From contig JAFMSA010000007.1 of NCBI GenBank assembly GCA_017353855.1, positions 1 through 22,361 of the forward strand: a DNA stretch of 22,361 bases. The letters are read 5' to 3'. The stretch is from Alphaproteobacteria bacterium. GTDB taxonomy: Bacteria; Pseudomonadota; Alphaproteobacteria; ATCC43930; CGMCC-115725. Positions 16,385 through 22,361 of this stretch are shown here, piece after piece. Position 1 is the stretch's first letter, and each line of letters opens with the position of its first letter. Both the position numbers and the translations under genes were made by a program. Under the pieces are notes generated by a model, which was not told where the DNA came from, made no database searches, and saw only the letters and a list, made by a program, of their open reading frames with translations.

Positions 16385-16530
16385 CCGGCAGCTCAGGCGC
16401 TTGTACTTCAAAGGATGATCCGAGACGTTGCCGAATGCCATCAGGTATGGGAGCCGCCTCCCCGGTTGACCAAGACGCTCTCACGCGGGATTGCGGTATG
16501 TGAGCAAACGAGGATCTTTCCGGCTCAGGC

Positions 16531-16572
16531 CAAAGAAAAAGAGCGCCAGCGGCCCGAAGGGTCTGCCGGCGC
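16531..16572 (-). terminator. Rho-independent terminator of hsp20
   Basis: Read on the minus strand, a GC-rich hairpin of about eleven pairs (outer stem GCGCC/GGCGC at 16568-16572 and 16543-16547, with one mismatch and one bulge) closes around a CCC-TTC-GGG tip. It is followed directly by TCTTTTTCTTT. It lies 18 bases after the hsp20 stop, so it is the best intrinsic terminator in the window. It separates hsp20 from the rodZ remnant and ispG. Confidence 0.8.
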
Positions 16573-16589
16573 CGCGCTTATCCTCAGGC

Positions 16590-17084
16590 TCATCCCCCGG
16601 TGATCGGGATGCGCTTCACCTCTCGTTGAGCCTCCGGCCGCTTGCCTAGCGTGACCGTCAGGACACCGTTCTTGAACGCGGCGCTTACCTTGTTGGGATC
16701 GACATCGGGCCCGAGCTGCATCGAGCGCCCGAACCGGCCATGCCATCGCTCGCTGTACACGGCGCTCTCGCTTTCGGACGTCTTTTCGCCTCTCAGTGTA
16801 AGGACACCATCGTGAAGCGTGACGTCGATGTCCTTCTCCTCGAGCCCCGGCAGCTCGGCAACTATACGGATATCATCAGCCGTCTCGCTGACCTCGACAT
16901 GCGGCCAGCCGGCGGACGAGCCCGTCGAGAAAGCCGGCAAATCGAAGCCTCGCGCGAACTCGTCGAACATTCGGTTCATCTCCCGGTGCAACGCCCAAAA
17001 CGGATGAACGGTGTCCGTGCCAGGGTTAGAGTACGCCGGCGCGTTGCGGTGCCGGGTCCAGGGAATCAAGTCCCGCATGCTCAT
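16590..17084 (-). CDS. Hsp20/alpha-crystallin family small heat-shock protein
   Basis: A 164-residue ATP-independent holdase that keeps unfolding proteins soluble until the Hsp70/ClpB system refolds them. Family order is clear: a variable N-terminal arm (HREMNRMFDEFARGF), the alpha-crystallin domain from about residue 59 (VEVSETADDIRIVAELPGLE) to GVLTVTLGKRPEA, and the C-terminal I-x-I anchor IPI at 159-161 that joins oligomers. A perfect GGAGGT stands five bases before the ATG. Upstream, CTTGAC resembles the -35 of a sigma-32 promoter but no matching -10 was found. A 5-bp hairpin over the ribosome-binding site is listed separately. It has its own terminator and sits between ptsP and the rodZ remnant, apparently as an independent unit. 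Confidence 0.94.
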   Translation of the reverse strand: MSMRDLIPWTRHRNAPAYSNPGTDTVHPFWALHREMNRMFDEFARGFDLPAFSTGSSAGWPHVEVSETADDIRIVAELPGLEEKDIDVTLHDGVLTLRGEKTSESESAVYSERWHGRFGRSMQLGPDVDPNKVSAAFKNGVLTVTLGKRPEAQREVKRIPITGG

Positions 17085-17089
17085 CGCCC

Positions 17090-17102
17090 ACCTCCGTGAA
17101 GT
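17090..17102 (-). promoter_or_regulatory. Hairpin covering the hsp20 ribosome-binding site
   Basis: On the minus strand ACTTC-ACG-GAGGT can fold with five pairs (one G-U), burying most of the GGAGGT. Many alphaproteobacterial hsp20 genes carry RNA thermometers (ROSE type) that mask this site. The characteristic UUGCU of ROSE is not seen here, and such a short stem may be chance. Confidence 0.25.
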
Positions 17103-17265
17103 CGTCCTGAATACGAGCCGGCGAACGCTTCCATGCGAAGCGGCGGCGCGCTGCCGACGCGTTCAGGTCAAGGAAGAACAGACCAGGTCACGCCGGTCGG
17201 CTTGCTCTCGATCGCCTGCGGCTCGCTGCTGTTAACGGCCGCCGCCCGGCGCGGTTTCACCTCAC

Positions 17266-19539
17266 CTATGCAGCAATCTCATGATCGCGCGCATACGCTT
17301 CGAGCTTGCTCCTGAGCGAATGGTCCGGCCGCTCGCCGATCTCGTCGAGATAGCTGGCGACGGCGCCCGCGTTGAGGCTGCGGATCATCGTCTTGACGGG
17401 ACCGATCGAGGTCGCAGCCATCGAGAATCTCCTGAAACCCAGCGCGATCAGCGCCATCGCCTCGATTGGATTGCCCGCCATGTCGCCACACATGCTGAGC
17501 GGCACGCCCGCAGCCCGGGTGTGGGTTACGACTTCCCGCAACACCGCCAGCATCGGTGCCGACAGCGGGTCGTAACGCTCCGCCAGGAGTGGATTGCCAC
17601 GATCGCAGGCAAACAGAAACTGCAGCAGATCATTGGTGCCGACCGACAGAAAATCGATCCGCTCGCACAGCTCGGGCAATTGCCACAACAAAGACGGCAC
17701 CTCGAGCATGACGCCGACTTTGACCGATTTGGGAAGCGCCCTTCCCTCTTCTGCCGCGCGCGCAAGCTCCATCTCGACGACGGCGCGCGCGCGATCGAAC
17801 TCGGACACTTCAGCGATCATCGGAAATTTGACGAAGAGCGTCTGCGCCGGGGCCGCGCGTATCAACGCTCTCAGCTGCCGCCGCAGCATGGCAGGTCGGT
17901 CGAGACCGATGCGGATCCCGCGCCATCCCATCGTCGGGTTGTCCTCGATTGCGTGAGGCAGGTAGGGAAGCACCTTGTCCCCACCAATATCGAGAGTGCG
18001 GAAAATGACCGGCCGACATTCGGCTCGGTCGAGGACACGCCGGTAGAATTCGGTCAGCTCCTCGACCGGCGGAAAGCTGTCGCGCACCATTAGCGGGAAC
18101 TCGGTGCGAAATAGCCCGATGCCCTCGGCGCCGGTGGCCGCGAGCTGAGTCACATCGAGCAATAGGCCGGCATTGAGGAAGAGCTTGATTTCGGCGCCGT
18201 CGCGCGTCACTGAGGGAACCGTGCGCAGCGTCTCGTAAAAGGCGCGCCGGCGTGTTCTCGCCTCGACCGCGGCCGTAACGGTTTGCTGTATGTCGGCGCT
18301 CGGGCGAATAAGAACCTGAGCATGATCGCCGTCGACAACGACGATGTCTCCCGCCTCGGTTCGGCTTGTCGCGTCGTCGACCTGCCCCACGACCGGGATA
18401 TCAAAGGCGCGCGCCACGATTGCGACGTGCGCGGTCGGCGAGCCCTCCTCAAGCACCAAACCCCTGATCCGACGCCGCGCGTAGTCCAACAGCTCGGCCG
18501 GGCCCATCGCGCGGGCGATCAGAATGAATCCGGGGGGTAATTCATCCCAGGCAGCGCCGAGCGGACGCCCGGAAAGATGGTGCTGGAGCCGATTCGCAAG
18601 ATCTTCGAGATCTAAAAGCCGCTCGCGCAGATAAGGGTCAGTGGCCTGCATCATCCGGGCGCGCGTGTCGTCGGTGACCTTCTGCACTGCCGCCTCTGCA
18701 GTAAGGCCGCTGCGGATCGCGTCAGCGATCCGCGCCACCCAGCCGCGATCGGCCGCAAACATGCGGTAAGTTTCGATAACCTCGTGATGCTCGCCGGCAC
18801 CGATCTCCCGGCTCGTCTCCACGAGCTCGTCAATTGCCTCACGCATCGTGGTAACCGCCCGACGCAGCCGGATCAGCTCGGCGTCCGCGTCCTCGGCGAC
18901 GACCTGCCGGATTACGACCCTTGGCTCGTGGAGAACTGCCGGTCCTATGGCGAGGCCGGTATTGAGCCGCACGCCCACCAGCCGCAGCGGGAGCAGGCCC
19001 CCGCCCTGGCTTTGCACGATCTCGAGGGGATTGACGAGATCACCGCTCGCAGCGAGCTCGGCGACGATCATCGCGATCGTCTGCAGGACCTCGATCTCGT
19101 CTTCCGTATAGTGGCGCAACGTGCGGTTCTGCACGACGAGCACACCCAGCACCCGCCCGCCGCGCAGGATCGGCGCCCCCATCAGCGAGTGGAAGGTCTC
19201 CTCGCCGGTTTCCGGGCGATAGGCGAAGCTCGGATGTGATTGTGCGTCGGCGAGCGCCAACGGACGCGCGGTCGCGGCAATGACCCCGACCAGACCCTCG
19301 CCGACACGTAGCCGGGTTCGGTGAACCGCTTCCGGCCGCAGCCCTTCGGTGGCGAAAAGTTCGAGGACTTCGCCGGCGCGCATGATGTAGGCCGAGCACA
19401 CTTCGGCCACCATCTCGGCGGCAATGACGCGGACGATGCGGTCGAGCCGTTCCTGCGCAGTGCCCGAACCGGCCATAATGTCGCGAAGACGGCGAAGAAG
19501 ACGGCGGGTCCCGGTGACGCTCCCTCCGGCTTCCGTCAT
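17266..19539 (-). CDS. ptsP: Phosphoenolpyruvate-protein phosphotransferase PtsP (EI-Ntr) with GAF domain
   Basis: The 757-residue enzyme I of the nitrogen phosphotransferase system, which autophosphorylates from PEP and passes phosphate to NPr and EIIA-Ntr. Residues about 20-165 are a GAF sensor domain (VGEGLVGVIAATARPLALAD), which in homologues binds glutamine or related signals. The swivelling domain has the phosphorylated His371 in SPTAHVAIVARAFDIPVVG. The PEP-binding barrel shows LFRTEFPLM, DIGGDKVLPYL, NPTMGWRGIRIGLDRP, GVMLEVPSLLW and the proton donor Cys684 in SMCGDMAGNP. Full length for the family. Its ATG overlaps the stop of the preceding oxidoreductase (ATGA at 19536-19539), so it ends a three-gene operon. 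NPr and EIIA-Ntr are not in the window. Confidence 0.96.
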   Translation of the reverse strand: MTEAGGSVTGTRRLLRRLRDIMAGSGTAQERLDRIVRVIAAEMVAEVCSAYIMRAGEVLELFATEGLRPEAVHRTRLRVGEGLVGVIAATARPLALADAQSHPSFAYRPETGEETFHSLMGAPILRGGRVLGVLVVQNRTLRHYTEDEIEVLQTIAMIVAELAASGDLVNPLEIVQSQGGGLLPLRLVGVRLNTGLAIGPAVLHEPRVVIRQVVAEDADAELIRLRRAVTTMREAIDELVETSREIGAGEHHEVIETYRMFAADRGWVARIADAIRSGLTAEAAVQKVTDDTRARMMQATDPYLRERLLDLEDLANRLQHHLSGRPLGAAWDELPPGFILIARAMGPAELLDYARRRIRGLVLEEGSPTAHVAIVARAFDIPVVGQVDDATSRTEAGDIVVVDGDHAQVLIRPSADIQQTVTAAVEARTRRRAFYETLRTVPSVTRDGAEIKLFLNAGLLLDVTQLAATGAEGIGLFRTEFPLMVRDSFPPVEELTEFYRRVLDRAECRPVIFRTLDIGGDKVLPYLPHAIEDNPTMGWRGIRIGLDRPAMLRRQLRALIRAAPAQTLFVKFPMIAEVSEFDRARAVVEMELARAAEEGRALPKSVKVGVMLEVPSLLWQLPELCERIDFLSVGTNDLLQFLFACDRGNPLLAERYDPLSAPMLAVLREVVTHTRAAGVPLSMCGDMAGNPIEAMALIALGFRRFSMAATSIGPVKTMIRSLNAGAVASYLDEIGERPDHSLRSKLEAYARDHEIAA

Positions 19540-20684
19540 TCCCGTGCGTCCCGGCTCCCCAATGTTGTCCGCCGGGAAACAACCCGGTGCCCCGGTCGCG
19601 CGCGACGGGCGGCCAGCGCGGCAAGCGCCTGATCGAGCAGCTCCTGAAGGATCTCGAACGTGCTCTGCTCGCAGGTGACAAAGCCCACGCTTTGTCCTGC
19701 CATGAGCGACCCCGTGTCGATATCGCCGTCGATTACCGCGCGACGCAGCGCGCCCGCCCAGAAATGCTCGATCTGGAGCTGTGCTTCCTTCTGGGTCAGC
19801 TCGCCGCGGGCAAACCGGTCGACCACGTCGCGCTGCACACTAATGAAGCGATCGGTTGCCGGGTTGGCGAGCGCACGAACCGGAATAACCGGAAACCGCG
19901 CGTCCACCTGAACCGACGCGACCGCATCGCGCGCTGCGGCGCGCAGGAAAGCCTGCTTGAAGCGAGGATGGGCCACTGATTCGTGGGCGCACACGAAACG
20001 CGTTCCGAGCTGGACGCCGGCCGCTCCCATCTCGAGATACGCCAACATCGCTTCCCCGCGTCCAATTCCTCCGGCTACGAAGATCGGTACACTATCGAGA
20101 TGCGGCAAGATTTCTTGAGCCAAGACACCGGTCGAAACCGGTCCGATATGGCCGCCGGCCTCGCATCCCTCGATGACGATCGCATCGACGCCCATGCGCA
20201 CCAGCCGGCGTGCGAACCCGAGCGCCGGCGCAAAGCAGAAGACCTTGGCCGCACCTCGCTTAATCCGGTTAACCGCGGCGCCGCCGGGGAGCCCGCCGGC
20301 GAGTACGACGTGGCCGACCCGATGGTCCGCGCAAACGTCGATCAGCTCGAGCAGCTGGGGGTGCAACGTGATCAGATTAACGCCAAAGGGCCGCCCCGTG
20401 AGAGCCCTGGTCGCGCTTATCTCCTCCGACAGCAGTTCCGGCGACATCGATCCCGAAGCGATGACCCCAAACCCGCCGGCATTCGAGATCGCAGCGACCA
20501 GATTGCGCTCGGACACCCAGGTCATCGCACCGCCCATAATAGCGAGATCGCAGCCGAGGATATCGCGTCCGCGCGCCCACAACCGGTCGAGTCCGGCACG
20601 CAGCCGCTTGTGTCCGATGTCCCAATCGCCGGTTAGGCCACCTTCGCCCGGGGGAAAATCGGCGCCGCCCCCGCCTTCACTCAT
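19536..20684 (-). CDS. Nitronate monooxygenase / 2-nitropropane dioxygenase family FMN oxidoreductase
   Basis: A 382-residue FMN-binding TIM-barrel protein. The N-terminal barrel strand IMGGAMTWVSERNLVAAISN and GGFGVIASGSM bind flavin. Next come FGVNLITLHP and IVIEGCEAGGHIGPVS, with His179 at the position of the catalytic histidine of nitronate monooxygenases. The FMN phosphate loop VAGGIGRGEAMLAYLEMGA and GVQLGTRF follow. The family also includes FabK-type enoyl-ACP reductases, so the precise reaction is open. It is joined to both neighbours by ATGA overlaps (lysC stop at its start, ptsP start at its end) and has no ribosome-binding site of its own, so it is probably translated by coupling. 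Its place between an amino-acid gene and ptsP does not explain its role. Confidence 0.87.
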   Translation of the reverse strand: MSEGGGGADFPPGEGGLTGDWDIGHKRLRAGLDRLWARGRDILGCDLAIMGGAMTWVSERNLVAAISNAGGFGVIASGSMSPELLSEEISATRALTGRPFGVNLITLHPQLLELIDVCADHRVGHVVLAGGLPGGAAVNRIKRGAAKVFCFAPALGFARRLVRMGVDAIVIEGCEAGGHIGPVSTGVLAQEILPHLDSVPIFVAGGIGRGEAMLAYLEMGAAGVQLGTRFVCAHESVAHPRFKQAFLRAAARDAVASVQVDARFPVIPVRALANPATDRFISVQRDVVDRFARGELTQKEAQLQIEHFWAGALRRAVIDGDIDTGSLMAGQSVGFVTCEQSTFEILQELLDQALAALAARRARPGHRVVSRRTTLGSRDARE

Positions 20685-21904
20685 CCGGCGGCATCGAGCC
20701 CGTAAGCCGTGTGCAGCGTACGCAGTGCCAGCTCGGTGTACTCGGCCGCAATCAGGACACTGACCTTGATCTCCGAGGTCGAGATGACCTGGATGTTGAT
20801 GCCCTTATCGGCCAGGGTTTGAAACATTCGACTAGCGACACCGGCGTGGCTGCGCATACCGATGCCGATGACCGATATCTTGACAACGTCGGGGTCGGGC
20901 TTCAGCGCGGCGAACCCGATCGTGTTGCGGCCTCTCTCCAGCACCGATACCGCACGATCGAGATCGGTGCGCGCCACGGTGAAGGTGAGATCGGCGGTGC
21001 GCCCGTCATCCGAGGCGCTCTGCACGATCATATCAACATTGATCGCATCATCGGCAAGCGGACCAAAGATCGCCGCCGCTACCCCCGGCCGATCAGCCAC
21101 TCTCTGAACGGTTATTTTGGCTTCGTCGCGGCTGTACGCGATGCCGCTCACAACTCGCTTTTCCACAATTTCGTCTTCGTCGACCACTAGGGTTCCGGGG
21201 GCCTCGGTAAAGCTCGATAAGACCTGCACCCGCACTCTGTGGTTCATCGCCATCTCAACCGAGCGGGTCTGCAGCACGCTGGCGCCCTGCGACGCCATCT
21301 CCAGCATTTCTTCGTAGGTAATTCTACTGAGCTTGCGTGCTTTCGCAACGATCCGTGGATCGCTCGTATAGACGCCGTCGACATCTGTGAAGATGTCGCA
21401 TCGATCGGCCTCCAGCGCCGCCGCGAGTGCTACGGCCGAAGTATCCGATCCGCCGCGGCCAAGCGTGGTTATGCGCCCGCGCGGGCTGACACCCTGGAAT
21501 CCGGCGACGACGGGGACCTGGCCTCGTGTCAGGCGGCGGCGCATCTCTTCGACCTCGATCGCCTTGATCCTCGCCTTGCCGTGCACTCCGTCGGTGCGAA
21601 TCGGGATTTGCCAGCCGAGCCACGAGCGCGCGTCTATCTCGAGGTCCTGCAGCGCAAGCGCGAGCAGACCCGCCGTTACCTGTTCGCCCGAACACACGAC
21701 AACATCATATTCGCGCGCGTCATGCAGGCGGCTTGTCAAACGTGTCCACTCGATGAGCTGGTTTGTCGTCCCAGCCATCGCAGAAACGACGACGGCCACT
21801 TGGTTGCCGCGGTCGATTTCGCATTTGACACGCCGTGCGGCGTTCTTGATCCGTCCGACATCACCGACTGATGTACCGCCGAACTTCTGAACAATGCGCG
21901 CCAT
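20681..21904 (-). CDS. lysC: Aspartate kinase
   Basis: A 407-residue monofunctional aspartokinase, first enzyme of the lysine, methionine, threonine and diaminopimelate pathway. The kinase domain starts with the signature VQKFGGTSVGD and holds VVVSAMAGTTNQL, GFQGVSPRGRITTLGRGGSD and DVDGVYTSDPRI. Two C-terminal ACT domains (ITVQRVADRPGVAAAIFGPL and VVKISVIGIGMRSHAGVAS) provide feedback control, typical of the lysine- plus threonine-regulated type. GAGTGGA before the ATG is a modest ribosome-binding site. A TAAAAT at 21919-21924 (minus strand) could be its -10 box, implying a very short leader. First gene of the lysC-oxidoreductase-ptsP operon; it diverges from ubiG across 147 bases. Confidence 0.97.
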   Translation of the reverse strand: MARIVQKFGGTSVGDVGRIKNAARRVKCEIDRGNQVAVVVSAMAGTTNQLIEWTRLTSRLHDAREYDVVVCSGEQVTAGLLALALQDLEIDARSWLGWQIPIRTDGVHGKARIKAIEVEEMRRRLTRGQVPVVAGFQGVSPRGRITTLGRGGSDTSAVALAAALEADRCDIFTDVDGVYTSDPRIVAKARKLSRITYEEMLEMASQGASVLQTRSVEMAMNHRVRVQVLSSFTEAPGTLVVDEDEIVEKRVVSGIAYSRDEAKITVQRVADRPGVAAAIFGPLADDAINVDMIVQSASDDGRTADLTFTVARTDLDRAVSVLERGRNTIGFAALKPDPDVVKISVIGIGMRSHAGVASRMFQTLADKGINIQVISTSEIKVSVLIAAEYTELALRTLHTAYGLDAAG

Positions 21905-22051
21905 GATCCACTCAACACATTTTACACCGGAGGACTGCTGGTGCCGAGGCGAAGGCGGCTGCGAAGTTGTGGGTCGCCGATCGGTACCACATACTCTCTT
22001 CGAGTTCGTTGGGCCATAAAACCGGCTCGCTCAGCAGAAAGGATCGCCAGC
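21905..22051. promoter_or_regulatory. Divergent promoter region between lysC and ubiG
   Basis: The 147 bases must carry promoters in both directions. Candidates are TAAAAT on the minus strand (21924-21919) for lysC and CATAAA on the plus strand (22015-22020) for ubiG. Neither has a good -35 partner at 16-18 bases, so both are weak assignments. Confidence 0.35.
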
Positions 22052-22361
22052 TTGCGCGAGAACGGTACGACGATCGATCCCGAGGAAATCGCCCATTTTG
22101 CGGCGCAAGCAGCGAACTGGTGGGATCCGGAAGGCAGTTTCCGTCCATTACACCAGCTCAATCCCGTGCGCCTCGGCTTTATCCGTCAACATCTGGTAGC
22201 CCATTTCGGCCGCAATGCATCTTCACTGCGACCGTTCGAGGGGCTTAACTTGCTTGATGTCGGTTGCGGCGGCGGCCTGATTGCCGAGCCGATGACCCGC
22301 CTCGGGTTCGCCGTTACCGGGATCGACGCCGATAGGAACGCGATCGCCGTTGCCCGGGCGC
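22052..22361 (+). CDS. ubiG: UbiG, ubiquinone biosynthesis O-methyltransferase (5' part, runs off the window)
   Basis: The first 103 residues of the SAM-dependent enzyme that does both O-methylations of ubiquinone synthesis. Family N-terminus TIDPEEIAHFAAQAANWWDP followed by GSFRPLHQLNPVRLGFI is unmistakable. SAM motif I is LLDVGCGGGLIAEP at 67-80, and motif II begins GIDADRNAI. No ATG or GTG is available in frame, and TTG at 22052 with AAAGGA eight bases upstream fits best. Transcribed away from lysC, a divergent pairing I recall as common in alphaproteobacteria. The gene is incomplete only because the window ends. Confidence 0.93.
   Translation, partial: MRENGTTIDPEEIAHFAAQAANWWDPEGSFRPLHQLNPVRLGFIRQHLVAHFGRNASSLRPFEGLNLLDVGCGGGLIAEPMTRLGFAVTGIDADRNAIAVARA

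Noticed and set aside
16298..16603. Plus-strand frame beginning with a good helix-turn-helix, as a separate small regulator
   Set aside because: Similarity stops abruptly at 16384, there is no ribosome-binding site, and the rest runs antisense through the hsp20 terminator. It is better explained as the inverted piece of rodZ.

Overview
This is a GC-rich window that reads like an alphaproteobacterial chromosome, probably a Rhodospirillales relative. The reasons are the protein families present and one conserved chromosomal block: ubiG diverging from lysC, then a flavin-dependent oxidoreductase, the PTSNtr enzyme I gene ptsP, a rodZ remnant and ispG. I judge that order conserved from memory, not from a search. 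I see no rRNA, tRNA, IS element, CRISPR array or phage gene.

Layout. (1) 62-2382, plus strand: a family 2 glycosyltransferase and glutaryl-CoA dehydrogenase (gcdH), separated and followed by long stretches with no recognisable gene. (2) 3406-5447, plus strand: an alkylation-repair pair. An Ada sensor/AraC regulator fused to an AlkA glycosylase is followed 11 nt later by an Ogt-type O6-methylguanine methyltransferase. Together they rebuild the classical Ada plus AlkA functions. (3) 5444-12611, all minus strand. In transcription order: FAD, 2Fe-2S and molybdopterin subunits of a xanthine-dehydrogenase-family hydroxylase, a D-aminoacylase-like amidohydrolase, a decayed AraC regulator, and an isoprenylcysteine-methyltransferase-like membrane protein. 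(4) 12612-14454: a poorly coding zone holding a broken rlpA. (5) 14455-21904, minus strand: lysC, the FMN oxidoreductase and ptsP form an operon with ATGA overlaps. They are followed by hsp20 with a clear terminator, a wrecked rodZ, and ispG. (6) 22052 to the window end, plus strand: the start of ubiG.

How the genes work together. gcdH serves lysine/tryptophan or glutarate catabolism. The hydroxylase subunits form one heterotrimeric molybdenum enzyme, and the adjacent amidohydrolase may act in the same catabolic route. ispG supplies isoprenoid precursors, ubiG works in ubiquinone synthesis, lysC opens the aspartate pathway and ptsP drives the nitrogen phosphotransfer relay.

The most striking feature is gene decay at three places. 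rodZ has a stop codon, frameshifts and a block of about 105 bp carrying its helix-turn-helix that is inverted in place. rlpA has at least two compensating frameshifts that remove its catalytic segment. An AraC regulator has lost its sensor domain and part of its second DNA-binding helix. Two of the three are cell-shape or septum genes. I found no convincing evidence of a new defence or mobile system.
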